This document shows positions 49,825 to 58,971 of a stretch of DNA of 64,000 nt, piece after piece (the stretch's first letter is position 1; every line of letters starts with the position of its first letter). Position numbers and translations under genes: made by a program. The notes below the pieces were generated by a model that saw only the letters and a list, made by a program, of their open reading frames with translations, was not told the DNA's origin and searched no databases. The DNA comes from Flavobacteriia bacterium (GTDB lineage: Bacteria; Bacteroidota; Bacteroidia; Flavobacteriales; Flavobacteriaceae): positions 682,001 to 746,000 of the forward strand of contig RDYL01000002.1 in the NCBI GenBank assembly GCA_004293165.1, written 5' to 3'.

Positions 49825-51192
49825 CTATTCTTTTGTGAAGTTGAATTTCGTTCCGCCCTGATTTAATATAAAGGAGTTGTCTCCAAATACCATTTCAATT
49901 CCAGCTGCTGCAAAAACAAAAGTTTTTTCTTCTCTAAATGTTAGTGGAAAGGCGCCTTGTCCTGTAGCTTGAGCGAATAATTCGCCATTCTTTTCAGAAA
50001 CGGTAATTTTTAAAGGAATTTCTTTTGAAGCATAAGTTCCAGTAAATTTTGCTAATTCACCTTTATCCATTTTCATGAATTGTGGGAACGGGAATGGCAT
50101 TTTGTGATAAATACTTAGGATTCCTATGATGATATCGTTTTGCACAAAATTATCGCCATTGGATATTATAGAAAAACTCAATTTTTCAGTTGGATAATAA
50201 CCTAACATCGAACTGAAATTCTCAATTCTTCCGCCATGACCATAAAATCGTCTTTCGCCAAAAGGAAACTGAATTAATGCTTTTCCATAACCTTCTTTTA
50301 TTTCTTTCATTTGGTCTAAAGAAGTTGGACTAACTAATTTTCCATCGAAAAGTGCATAAATGAACTTAGTTAAATCAGCTGGAGTTGAAGTAATTCCGCC
50401 TGATGAAAACGCAATTGAGTTATGATTTTCATATGATTTTATCCAATTTGTTCCATCAAAGTAATAAGAATAACTTTCTTTATTTGCTGTATTTGTAGCT
50501 TCTTCTTTGTAATATGTGGTTGGAACGAAAGTTTTATTAGTAACCGCACCTTTAGCAGTCATTTCAGTTTTATTTTCGTAAGTTCCTAGCTCGGCTTTTT
50601 TAACGATTCGATTTTGTAAATTTTCCTCGTATGATTTTTTAGTTAGCTTTTCGATGATGCAGCCTAAAATAAAAAAGTTTGAATTGCTGTATTCATATTT
50701 GCTTCCTGGTTCAAAATTCGATTTATAAGTTGTAATTACTTTTAAAATATCTTCTTTTGAATGTTTTTTGTCAATTACTTTATGAAAAGTCGAATCCTGA
50801 TTTACAAAATCCACAATTCCGGTTCTGTGGTGCAATAAATCATATATTGAGATTTTTTCTGCATTTGGCATTTTCGGATAAAAACGATTCAGCTTGGTTT
50901 GCAAGGTTAGTTTTTTCTCTTCAATTAATTGCATGACCATTACGGCAGTGAAAGTTTTAGAAATTGAACCAATTTTATAGCGTGTAAATCGATCTGCCTT
51001 GATGTTTTTTTCTACATCAGCAAAACCATAGGCTTTATTAAAAACCACATTTTCACCTTCGCGAATGGTTAACGAACCCATGAATTTGTTGTTTTCATAC
51101 AAATAGTTTAGCAAGCTATCTATTCTTGTAAATTTATCTTGTGCAAAAGTGAAACTCGAAAAAGTTAATACAAAAAGAAGTAATTTTTTCAT
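49825..51192 (-). CDS. Serine hydrolase, class C beta-lactamase-like
   Basis: This 455-residue secreted protein has a signal peptide ending FTFAQ. The penicillin-binding/beta-lactamase C fold shows the nucleophile motif SISK in KIGSISKTFTAVMV, the YSN motif in YEYSNSNFF, and HGG in FYGHGGRIENF in place of KTG. A C-terminal beta domain of about 100 residues follows. It may act on D-amino peptides or other esters; the substrate is unknown. True beta-lactamase activity is not implied. Confidence 0.88.
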   Translation of the reverse strand: MKKLLLFVLTFSSFTFAQDKFTRIDSLLNYLYENNKFMGSLTIREGENVVFNKAYGFADVEKNIKADRFTRYKIGSISKTFTAVMVMQLIEEKKLTLQTKLNRFYPKMPNAEKISIYDLLHHRTGIVDFVNQDSTFHKVIDKKHSKEDILKVITTYKSNFEPGSKYEYSNSNFFILGCIIEKLTKKSYEENLQNRIVKKAELGTYENKTEMTAKGAVTNKTFVPTTYYKEEATNTANKESYSYYFDGTNWIKSYENHNSIAFSSGGITSTPADLTKFIYALFDGKLVSPTSLDQMKEIKEGYGKALIQFPFGERRFYGHGGRIENFSSMLGYYPTEKLSFSIISNGDNFVQNDIIIGILSIYHKMPFPFPQFMKMDKGELAKFTGTYASKEIPLKITVSEKNGELFAQATGQGAFPLTFREEKTFVFAAAGIEMVFGDNSFILNQGGTKFNFTKE

Positions 51193-51238
51193 GATTTATT
51201 TTATTGTTTTACTAATTAGTAGTAAAGATATTATTTTG

Positions 51239-51880
51239 TTACTGATTCTTAATTTTGTTGAATATTCTATAAGAATATACTATTGGAATAATTGTAATAA
51301 CGGCAGTAATTCCCATAAAAGTATAAAATTGAATATTATTTGGCAATACAAATGTCAACGCCATTAATAGTCCGCCCACAAACCATAATTTTCCACCTAG
51401 TTCATGTGTTTTTTTCCAAACTTCCTCGTTTTCCAACGTCCAAGGGGTTTTGATACCAATGAAATAATTTGGTTTTATGGTTTTGAAATAATTACCTAAA
51501 AACGCAAAAAGCAAACCAATAATAACAAATACGAATCCTGGATTACTGTTCTTTTGTTCCACGCTGTACAAGATAAAAAGCGCTAAAGCCGACATGAATA
51601 GGGTTAGAATCATTCTCATAATATTTAATTTGTTGCCCATATTTTGCAATTTTTGTTTTGGATCAACATATGGAATTAATAGAAAGACAAAATAATTTAT
51701 TCCAACCAACATTAGTAACACGGCAACTAGTTCCTTTTTATCTCCATAACGGTCAATTTCTCCAGCGCCATTCCAATGCATAGGTACTTTTTCTGGTAAG
51801 CGTTTCCAAATGTAAATTAGATAAACAAAAGGAATTAATGCAATTGCTAAAAACGGAATTTCTTTTTTAAACTTCTCCAT
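51239..51880 (-). CDS. SdpI-family membrane protein
   Basis: The 213-residue product has about six membrane helices. The N-terminal DUF1648 motif (PEKVPMHWNGAGEIDRYGDK) is followed by the SdpI domain (FIGIKTPWTLENEEVWKKTH). In Bacillus, SdpI gives immunity to the SdpC toxin and signals to SdpR. It starts three bases after the SdpR-like gene, the same order as in many genomes. No SdpABC toxin genes are in the window. Confidence 0.9.
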   Translation of the reverse strand: MEKFKKEIPFLAIALIPFVYLIYIWKRLPEKVPMHWNGAGEIDRYGDKKELVAVLLMLVGINYFVFLLIPYVDPKQKLQNMGNKLNIMRMILTLFMSALALFILYSVEQKNSNPGFVFVIIGLLFAFLGNYFKTIKPNYFIGIKTPWTLENEEVWKKTHELGGKLWFVGGLLMALTFVLPNNIQFYTFMGITAVITIIPIVYSYRIFNKIKNQ

Positions 51881-51883
51881 ACT

Positions 51884-52138
51884 TTATTTTTTTAGGGTAA
51901 TAATCCATTTTAAAATATCATCAACAATAGTAGTATTTAAAGAATAGACTACAAATTGTCCTTTTTTTTCGCTTGTGACTAAATCGGCACGTTTTAAAAT
52001 ATCCAAATGATGCGAAATACTAGGTTTTGAAATATGAAATTGGTCCGCAATATCGCCAGCTGTCATTTCCTGTTTACGCAGCAATTCCAGAATATCTCTT
52101 CTGGTTTCGTCGTTTAAGGCTTTGAAAATTGCGTTCAT
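51884..52138 (-). CDS. SdpR-type ArsR-family repressor
   Basis: The protein has 84 residues, a minimal ArsR winged helix: FKALNDETRRDILELLRKQE, then the recognition helix HISKPSISHHLDILKRADLV. No metal-binding Cys are present, as in SdpR. A perfect dyad just upstream of its start is the likely operator, so it probably represses its own operon with the SdpI gene. Confidence 0.92.
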   Translation of the reverse strand: MNAIFKALNDETRRDILELLRKQEMTAGDIADQFHISKPSISHHLDILKRADLVTSEKKGQFVVYSLNTTIVDDILKWIITLKK

Positions 52139-52148
52139 ATTAATTTAT

Positions 52149-52172
52149 ATATTTAGACAAATATCTAAATAT
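52149..52172. promoter_or_regulatory. Operator dyad of the sdpR-sdpI operon
   Basis: Nine-base perfect arms, atatttaga and tctaaatat, are separated by six bases and lie 11 bases before the SdpR start. The position would block the promoter or the start of transcription. Confidence 0.7.
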
Positions 52173-52201
52173 TATTTGAAATGGCAAAAAATATTTTTTT
52201 T

Positions 52202-52858
52202 TTAGGTTAGGTTATAGATATAATTTTTCTCAAAAGAATTTGATTTTACTAATTCTAATGAAAAGAAAATATTGTTTTTTACCGCTATAGATTGTATTGT
52301 TTTAATATCACAATCTTCTGACAATATAACATAGCATTTTGTATTGTTTTTAAGATATTTTGGAAGTTGCTCAAATAAATTTTCAAAATACTCAAATTTT
52401 TCCCCGCAAAACCAAGCATTTTCTTTAATGTTTTTTGGTTTTTTTGGATAGTAAGGTGGATTAATAATAATATAATCAAACGATTTATTTTGTAAATTTT
52501 CAAATAAATCCGAATATAAAATCTCAATTTTTGATTGATTTTTTAGGCTGTTTTTTTCTAAATTTTCTAATGCTATTTTATTTATGTCGGTGGCTGTAAC
52601 TATTGCGCCTTTTTTTGCAGCCAATAAAGATATTATTCCGCTTCCACAACCTAATTCTAGAATTGTTTTGTTTTTTAAATTGATATCTTGAATAAAATCT
52701 AATAAAAATTTTGTGCTAAAAGTTAGGTGTGGTGGAAATACATCCGGATGTACGGAGATTCTAATATTGTCATAACTAAAGCTTCTGGGTTTGTAATAAA
52801 ATAATTTCAATCCGAGTTTTAGAAAAGGATGAGTAATTTTTTTTATTATTTGTTTCAT
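52202..52858 (-). CDS. SAM-dependent methyltransferase, NPPY type
   Basis: The 218-residue protein has the SAM-binding ILELGCGSGIISLLAAKKG and the NPPYYPKKPKN motif typical of enzymes that methylate nitrogen (RNA bases, DNA bases or glutamine). The target is unknown. Its start overlaps the end of the SGNH gene by four bases, so it belongs to the accessory operon beginning at 55392. Confidence 0.82.
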   Translation of the reverse strand: MKQIIKKITHPFLKLGLKLFYYKPRSFSYDNIRISVHPDVFPPHLTFSTKFLLDFIQDINLKNKTILELGCGSGIISLLAAKKGAIVTATDINKIALENLEKNSLKNQSKIEILYSDLFENLQNKSFDYIIINPPYYPKKPKNIKENAWFCGEKFEYFENLFEQLPKYLKNNTKCYVILSEDCDIKTIQSIAVKNNIFFSLELVKSNSFEKNYIYNLT

Positions 52859-53859
52859 TTTTTAATGTATTTCAATATTTCAGAAGCTGTTGTTTGTATT
52901 CCTCTTCCGCTAAAATGAAAGTCGTTTACTAAATATTGTCTATTGTTTTCTCTGTCTTTGCTTCTAAGAGCAGGTAATAAATTGATGATTTTAATATTTT
53001 TATTTGAAAATTTTTTCTTTAACCCTTTAATGAATGGATAATTAGAAATTGTGTATTTTGAATCTTGAGAAATTGAAAGCCCCATTTTTTTATATTTATT
53101 TTTATAATGGCTGTTAATTTGAGAGCAGTGTGGAACAACTACCAAATAAACAGGAATAGAATCTCCCACTTTACATATTTCTAATAATGTTTCAATTTTC
53201 TTTAACATTTTATTGAAATCTTTTATTCGATCTCCTTCTACTAAAATGGAGTTTTTTAATAATTTTTGATCTCCATTTAAAGTTTGCTTTTCGTAATCTG
53301 AATATTTATCAATACTAAAAATAGTATCATTTTTAATATAATTTGGATTTGGAATATCCAATTTTGATCTAAAATCACGAATAGTTTTAAATTGGCTCAA
53401 ACGATAATTTAAAAAACGAAAAGATATTAGATTGTTAGAAATACTATAATACACTTTTTTCCAAAATGGATAATTACTAGCGTTAGATTTTTTACGAATA
53501 TCCATTAAATCATTGCCAACATATATTTGATAAATTAACGCTTTAGGAGCTTTTATTACTCTTTTTTTTGCAATTAAATTGGCTTCAATGATTCCGGTAC
53601 CTGAAACAGCATTATTAATAAAACTAATGTTTGGCAATGAATCTTGAAGTGTTTTTACATAAGATTGATTATTTGCTGAAAACGAATCTCCAAATACTAA
53701 AATTGAGTTATTATTCTTGTTATAATTTTTAGAGTTATATTCTTTAAGTTCAGGTTTGTAAAAGTCTATAATTTGATACCGATAAGAAATTTCAAATAAA
53801 ATTATTACAACTGTAATAAGATAAAAGATATAAGCTATTTTTTTAAACTTTTTTTTCAT
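52855..53859 (-). CDS. SGNH/GDSL hydrolase-like protein, membrane-anchored
   Basis: The product has 334 residues with one N-terminal membrane helix (about 8-24). The SGNH blocks are visible as SILVFGDSFSA (block I Ser), YVGNDLMDI (block III Asn) and NDFHFSGRG (Asp-x-x-His region). The catalytic domain would face the periplasm and act on an ester, for example acyl groups of a surface glycan. It lies between the radical SAM and methyltransferase genes on the same strand. Confidence 0.78.
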   Translation of the reverse strand: MKKKFKKIAYIFYLITVVIILFEISYRYQIIDFYKPELKEYNSKNYNKNNNSILVFGDSFSANNQSYVKTLQDSLPNISFINNAVSGTGIIEANLIAKKRVIKAPKALIYQIYVGNDLMDIRKKSNASNYPFWKKVYYSISNNLISFRFLNYRLSQFKTIRDFRSKLDIPNPNYIKNDTIFSIDKYSDYEKQTLNGDQKLLKNSILVEGDRIKDFNKMLKKIETLLEICKVGDSIPVYLVVVPHCSQINSHYKNKYKKMGLSISQDSKYTISNYPFIKGLKKKFSNKNIKIINLLPALRSKDRENNRQYLVNDFHFSGRGIQTTASEILKYIKK

Positions 53860-53868
53860 TCGTTTAAT

Positions 53869-55392
53869 CTATTCTGAATAAAAACCTTCAATTTCTGGCT
53901 GACGATATTTCCAAAGTTTATGCAAAGCCTTTATTTCATATGGAAATTTATAGAATCCAAATTTATAGCGTAAAAAAGAAATGGTTTTTAAAAACGGTTT
54001 TTTATACCCTTTAATTCTAAAGTCAGAAACTGTTGGGTAATAGCCATTCAAAACTGTTTCGAAGTTTTTAATAGTATCAATCATGTAGGGTTTTAACCAA
54101 GGAGTTAATGGATTTTTTCTTAAATCAAAATTTTCCCAACTTGGCGAAATCCAATCTTCCAATTTTTCTGGAAAATGGAAACCTGCATCTAAAATTTGTT
54201 GGTATAGTTCAGAACCTTCTGTAGGAACTGGGCTAAACAAATATATAATTATTTCAGCATTTGGATTAATTTGTTTGATTTCTTTGATGAAATTTATATC
54301 CCATAAAATTTGTTTGTAAACTTCTTTTTCAGTTGGCGCAGGCATACCTAATACAAAAGAAAGTTCCGGAATAATATCTGCGTTTTTCATTCGCAATACA
54401 AAATCTTTAATCATTTGACCAGTTTGCTTACCACCTTTATTCATTTGTTTTAAAACGGCATCATTACCCGTTTCCGCACCTAAAAATATCATTTTACAAC
54501 CCGCTTTTCTCATCAATTTTAAGTCGTCATCAGAATACATATTGATGGTGTCAATTCTGCCTTCTCCCCAATAACTCAGGTTGTCGTTCATTATTAATTC
54601 AGAAAATTCTAAAACTCTTTTTTTAGATGTAAAAAAATTATTGTCGTGAAATTCAATGGCATCAATCTTATATTTTTCTTTAAAATATTTTACATCTTCG
54701 TAAATTCGAGAAGCGGACATACCTTTCCATTTTGCATTATAAATGGGAACGACTGCACAGAATGAACAGGAAAACGGGCAACCCATACTTGAATGATACG
54801 ATAAGGTTGTATTGCCCATAAAAGTTTTTGCTAGATAATTTCTAACAGGATAAAAAGAATTTAAATATTCGTAGGGAAATTTTGGAAGTGTGTCTTGATC
54901 TAAAAGTGCCTCAACCGCTGTTTTGACAATTTTATCATCTTCATTTTTATAAATTAGATTTTTTATAGTTGGTAATTTATCTAATTCGTTGTTTTCTAAA
55001 GTTGTAATTAATTCTGGAAATGTAGTGTCACCAGGGCCATTAACAACATAATCAACATAACCTGATTCTAGACAAACTTTATATTGATTAGAAGCAAAAT
55101 AACCACCCCAAATTGTAATAATTTCCGGAAATTCTACTTTAATTTTTTTGGTAAAAGGAATCGCTTGGCGCAATTGTGGTCCAGGCATTACAGTAGAACC
55201 AAAATATTTAAATTCACCAGTTTTTAAATAATTTTCTATGGTTAACCAAGGATTTTCTTCTAAATTTCCATCGACAAAAACATACTCAAATTTTCCATGA
55301 ATAGACGCTCCAACTTGCAAAATAGAATTAGGAATTCTGTGTTTGCTGTTTGCACTCTTAGGATTAAAAATGATGATTTTGTTTTGTTTCAT
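53869..55392 (-). CDS. B12-binding-domain radical SAM protein
   Basis: From the ATG at 55392 the protein has 507 residues; a TTG at 55452 gives an unconvincing extension. The N-terminal part is a cobalamin-binding-like domain (FNPKSANSKHRIPNSILQVG). The radical SAM cluster motif is C205, C209, C212 in MGCPFSCSFCAV, followed by FHDNNFF and FLGAETGNDAVLKQMNKGG. Such enzymes methylate unreactive carbons or rearrange them. The substrate is unknown. It is divergent from the carbamoyltransferase gene. Confidence 0.87.
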   Translation of the reverse strand: MKQNKIIIFNPKSANSKHRIPNSILQVGASIHGKFEYVFVDGNLEENPWLTIENYLKTGEFKYFGSTVMPGPQLRQAIPFTKKIKVEFPEIITIWGGYFASNQYKVCLESGYVDYVVNGPGDTTFPELITTLENNELDKLPTIKNLIYKNEDDKIVKTAVEALLDQDTLPKFPYEYLNSFYPVRNYLAKTFMGNTTLSYHSSMGCPFSCSFCAVVPIYNAKWKGMSASRIYEDVKYFKEKYKIDAIEFHDNNFFTSKKRVLEFSELIMNDNLSYWGEGRIDTINMYSDDDLKLMRKAGCKMIFLGAETGNDAVLKQMNKGGKQTGQMIKDFVLRMKNADIIPELSFVLGMPAPTEKEVYKQILWDINFIKEIKQINPNAEIIIYLFSPVPTEGSELYQQILDAGFHFPEKLEDWISPSWENFDLRKNPLTPWLKPYMIDTIKNFETVLNGYYPTVSDFRIKGYKKPFLKTISFLRYKFGFYKFPYEIKALHKLWKYRQPEIEGFYSE

Positions 55393-55468
55393 AATCGGTA
55401 AAAATAATAAGTTTTTATGATACAAATTATATTTTTCGTTACTTTGATACAATTAACTCGCATGTTTA

Positions 55469-57217
55469 ATGTATATATTAGGAATTTCTGCGTTTTATCA
55501 TGATTCTTCGGCATGCTTGTTGAAAAATGGCCATGTTGTGTGTGCCATTGAAGAAGAACGTTTAACAAGAAAGAAGCATGATAATTCATTTCCCAAAAAA
55601 TCGATTGAATTTTGTCTAAATCAGGAGCAAATATTAATTTCACAAGTCGATTTAATAGTATATTACGAAAAACCATTTTTGAAATTTGACAGAATTCTTA
55701 CTACTATAAAAAGAAACATTCCTTTTGGTTTCAATTTTTTTAAGGATTCAATAAATACTTGGGTAAAATCTAAATTATGGATTCCTCAAACGATAAAAAA
55801 TGAGCTGAATTATAATGGAGAAATTATCTTTTGTGAGCATCATGAATCACATGCTTCGGGTGCTTTTTATACTTCTTCATTTAATGAAGCTGCTATTGTT
55901 ACAATTGATGGAGTTGGAGAAAAAGCAACCATAACCATTGCAAGAGGTCAAGATAATCGGGTTGAAATGATTAAAGAGCAACATTATCCTAATTCATTTG
56001 GGCTACTTTATAGTGCTTTTACGCAGTATTGTGGATTTAAAGTAAATTCGGGAGAATATAAGTTAATGGGACTATCACCCTATGGGAAACCAATTTTTAA
56101 AGATTTAATTTTAAGCCAATTAGTAACTATTTCAGATGATGCTGTACTTACACTAAATATGAAGTATTTCTCCTTTGAAAATGGTAAAAGTACTATAAAT
56201 GAGCATTTTTGTAAACTATTTGGAATGCCTGTTAGACAAGAGCAGGAACCTTTTACGCAATTCTATTTTGACATTGCAAATTCCATTCAATCTATTTCAG
56301 ATGATTATTTAGTTACTCTTGCTACCTATGCAAAAAAAATTGTTGATTCGGATAATTTATGTTTATCTGGAGGTGTAGCATTGAATTGTAAATCAAATGG
56401 TTTTTTACTCCAAAAAAAAATATTTAAAAATATATGGATTCAACCCTCACCTGGTGATGGTGGAACTTCAATTGGTGCAGCTTATGTTGGATGGTATCAT
56501 TATTTTAAAAAAGAACGAGTTTTAATTTCTGATAACTTACAAAATCAAGTATATTTAGGTAGTAGTTATTCGGATAAACAAATTGTAGAAATATTAGAGA
56601 AAAATCAGATTGTTTATCAAAAAGTAACGCGTCAAGATTTGGTAAAACGAGCAGCTTTTAATCTGTCAAATAAAAAAATTATTGGGTGGTTTCAAGGGAA
56701 AATGGAATTTGGTCCCAGAGCTTTAGGTAATAGGAGTATTTTAGCGAGCCCACTTTATGAAGACATGAAGGAATACCTAAATTCTAAAATAAAATTAAGA
56801 GAAGGTTTTAGGCCTTTTGCACCCGTAATTTTAGAAGAAAAAGTTGGGGATTGGTTTGATACAGACATAAATTCTAAATGTATGTTATTTACTTTTAATA
56901 GTAGTAAAAAACAAATTATCCCATCTTGTATTCATGAAGATAATTCTGCAAGGGTGCAAACCATTTCAAAAGAAGATAATGCACTTTTTTATGAACTAAT
57001 AGCCGAATTTGAAAAAATAACACAAACTCCCATTTTAATTAATACTTCATTTAATGTTCGTGGTGAACCAATAGTTGAAAGTCCGTTCGATGCGCTTTAT
57101 TGTTTTTTTTCAACTGAAATAGACACTTTGATTTTAGGTAATTTTATAATTGAAAAAGAGTACAATAAGGCATTGCCAACTTTATTTAAAACGAAAAGAA
57201 ATTATGAAAAAGATTAA
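55469..57217 (+). CDS. NodU/CmcH-family carbamoyltransferase
   Basis: The 582-residue protein has the N-terminal TsaD-like domain (YILGISAFYHDSSACLLKNG, EEERLTRKKHDNSFP, EHHESHASGAF). The C-terminal domain has MEFGPRALGNRSILASP, REGFRPFAPVILEE and NTSFNVRGEPIVESPFDA. Family members transfer carbamoyl from carbamoyl phosphate to hydroxyls of sugars or natural products through a carbamoyl-adenylate. It leads a four-gene run with SxtJ-like, DUF5989 and SGNH genes. Confidence 0.93.
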   Translation: MYILGISAFYHDSSACLLKNGHVVCAIEEERLTRKKHDNSFPKKSIEFCLNQEQILISQVDLIVYYEKPFLKFDRILTTIKRNIPFGFNFFKDSINTWVKSKLWIPQTIKNELNYNGEIIFCEHHESHASGAFYTSSFNEAAIVTIDGVGEKATITIARGQDNRVEMIKEQHYPNSFGLLYSAFTQYCGFKVNSGEYKLMGLSPYGKPIFKDLILSQLVTISDDAVLTLNMKYFSFENGKSTINEHFCKLFGMPVRQEQEPFTQFYFDIANSIQSISDDYLVTLATYAKKIVDSDNLCLSGGVALNCKSNGFLLQKKIFKNIWIQPSPGDGGTSIGAAYVGWYHYFKKERVLISDNLQNQVYLGSSYSDKQIVEILEKNQIVYQKVTRQDLVKRAAFNLSNKKIIGWFQGKMEFGPRALGNRSILASPLYEDMKEYLNSKIKLREGFRPFAPVILEEKVGDWFDTDINSKCMLFTFNSSKKQIIPSCIHEDNSARVQTISKEDNALFYELIAEFEKITQTPILINTSFNVRGEPIVESPFDALYCFFSTEIDTLILGNFIIEKEYNKALPTLFKTKRNYEKD

Positions 57218-57614
57218 TGAATTTGTGAAAGAAATTCAATTGCTGAGTAAACAACAAAATAAGCAAAAGCAGTTTGGTTGGCTGTTAATTGGAATTTGGT
57301 TAGTTGTTTTTTATTTAAAAATAAAACAGAATGATTTTGATTATCAATTAATTGAAAAATGGTTTTATGGTTTTCCAATTGTTTTAATTATTATTACATC
57401 TTTAGTAACAAGATTATTGCAACCAATTTTGTTTGTTTGGTTTCTGACAGGTAAAATATTAGGACTTATAACTTCTTTTATTATTCTATTTGTTTCTTAT
57501 TATGTTATTTTGTTGCCGATAGTTTTTATTTCTAATATTTTTACAAAAAAAGAAGAGCCAAAAGTTGTATGGTTGTCTAAAACATCAAGCATCGACTATA
57601 AAAAATTATACTAA
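57204..57614 (+). CDS. SxtJ-like membrane protein
   Basis: From the ATG at 57204 the product has 136 residues and overlaps the carbamoyltransferase gene by 14 bases. It has three hydrophobic helices with a short cytosolic N-terminal helix (INEFVKEIQLLSKQQNKQKQ) and the typical LLQPILFVWFLTGKILG segment. SxtJ is the small membrane protein beside carbamoyltransferases in saxitoxin and other clusters. Its role is unknown. Confidence 0.82.
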   Translation: MKKINEFVKEIQLLSKQQNKQKQFGWLLIGIWLVVFYLKIKQNDFDYQLIEKWFYGFPIVLIIITSLVTRLLQPILFVWFLTGKILGLITSFIILFVSYYVILLPIVFISNIFTKKEEPKVVWLSKTSSIDYKKLY

Positions 57615-57615
57615 A

Positions 57616-57774
57616 ATGAATAAGATTTCGATTTTTATAGAGTTAATTCAGTTTTTAATTAAAAATAAAAGATATTGGATTATTCCAATTATTATTGTTT
57701 TAGTATTACTTGGGATGTTGTTAATTCTTACAGAGAGTTCAGTATTGTCGCCTTTTATTTATAGTTTATTTTAA
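57616..57774 (+). CDS. DUF5989 (SxtK-like) small membrane protein
   Basis: The protein has 52 residues with an amphipathic start (ISIFIELIQFLIKNKRYW) and one membrane helix, ending LTESSVLSPFIYSLF. This is the full DUF5989 pattern, always small and usually beside a carbamoyltransferase and an SxtJ protein. It starts one base after the SxtJ-like stop. The function is unknown; it is probably a subunit of a membrane complex. Confidence 0.85.
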   Translation: MNKISIFIELIQFLIKNKRYWIIPIIIVLVLLGMLLILTESSVLSPFIYSLF

Positions 57775-57780
57775 TAGCTT

Positions 57781-58971
57781 ATGTATAAGTTGAAATTTTA
57801 TTTTAAAAAATTCGCAACCTATTTTACAATTACGTTTTTATTATTCTGTTTAATAAACGTTATTGCTTTTGTTATAATTAATAATACTAAAAGAAGAAGT
57901 TTCGAAACGATTTTACAGCCTGAAAAAAAATTAGAATCTAACCCAAGATTAATGCAAGAAATTTATTTAGGAAAATCAGTTAATGAAATATCAAAAATAC
58001 AATCTGATTGTCCTCAAAATGTTTCGCATCCTACACTATCTTTCATGATGCAACCTATTAAAAATGAAAATTATGAAGTAGGAATTGAAAATTGTAGGTA
58101 TGATGCTTTTTGTAATGCAACTAATTTTTATAAAAATGTTAATGGTGGTGTTTGGGTTTTTGGAGGAAGCACAACTTTTGGAGTTAATGTAAGTTCAAAC
58201 CAAACATATACTTCTTATTTAAATCAATTAGATAAAGATAATCACTATTTCAATTTTGGAATATCATCCTATCATCAAAGTTTAGAAATCGACAGATTAA
58301 TACTGCTTTTAAAAAAAGGATATCGTCCTAAAAAAGTTATTTTTATGGACGGCTTAAATGATATTACTCAGTTAACATATACCAATTATTCTTCAAGTGA
58401 AACACCTGCAAAAGCTCATTTAGCATATCCTTCAACATATAATGCTGAAAGAGCATTTAATAACTATTCGATAGTAAATTCGTTACCAATAGTTAAGTTG
58501 ATGATTTTAAAAAATAAAAAATATCAAAACAATTTTGAAAATATTTATAGTGATAAAGTTTTGTATCATCAAAATCCATTATTCCACTATGATGCAGTTG
58601 TGAAATACCTTCCTAAGATAGAAGACTTAGATAAAAAGGTTACAGATTACTATAAAAACAATTTAATTTTGATTGAAAATCTAAGTAAAAGTTATGGTTT
58701 TGAATACCAAGTTTATTTTCAACCTAATGGGATTTTATATACAAAAAACAGTTTTGTTACAAATTATGCAGATTTTAAAAGTGAATTGATTAATTATACT
58801 CTTGTATCAAGAGCTTATGAGATAATTCGTAAGAAAATTAAAAATAATGAGTTGAACATGATTGATATTGCAGATTTGCATGAACATTCAAAAAATTCTT
58901 ATGTTGATTTAGCACATTATTCTCCAGAATTAAATAAAAATATTGCAAAAGTTATTTTGTTAAACAATTAA
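57781..58971 (+). CDS. SGNH-fold membrane-anchored protein
   Basis: This 396-residue product has one N-terminal membrane helix (about 13-34). The SGNH blocks are VWVFGGSTTFGVN (Gly-Gly-Ser instead of GDS), FMDGLNDITQL and a late DLAHYSPELN with the Asp-x-x-His dyad. The domain would lie outside the inner membrane. As the last gene of the carbamoyltransferase run it may alter the same molecule. Its end overlaps the convergent radical SAM gene by four bases. Confidence 0.78.
   Translation: MYKLKFYFKKFATYFTITFLLFCLINVIAFVIINNTKRRSFETILQPEKKLESNPRLMQEIYLGKSVNEISKIQSDCPQNVSHPTLSFMMQPIKNENYEVGIENCRYDAFCNATNFYKNVNGGVWVFGGSTTFGVNVSSNQTYTSYLNQLDKDNHYFNFGISSYHQSLEIDRLILLLKKGYRPKKVIFMDGLNDITQLTYTNYSSSETPAKAHLAYPSTYNAERAFNNYSIVNSLPIVKLMILKNKKYQNNFENIYSDKVLYHQNPLFHYDAVVKYLPKIEDLDKKVTDYYKNNLILIENLSKSYGFEYQVYFQPNGILYTKNSFVTNYADFKSELINYTLVSRAYEIIRKKIKNNELNMIDIADLHEHSKNSYVDLAHYSPELNKNIAKVILLNN

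Noticed and set aside
49825-51192. True beta-lactamase or resistance gene
   Set aside because: The third active-site motif is HGG, not KTG, and a large C-terminal domain is present; this fits the broad serine hydrolase group, not AmpC.
55389-55676. 95-codon minus-strand frame across the divergent promoter region
   Set aside because: It overlaps the start of the carbamoyltransferase and lacks an independent start signal or known domain.
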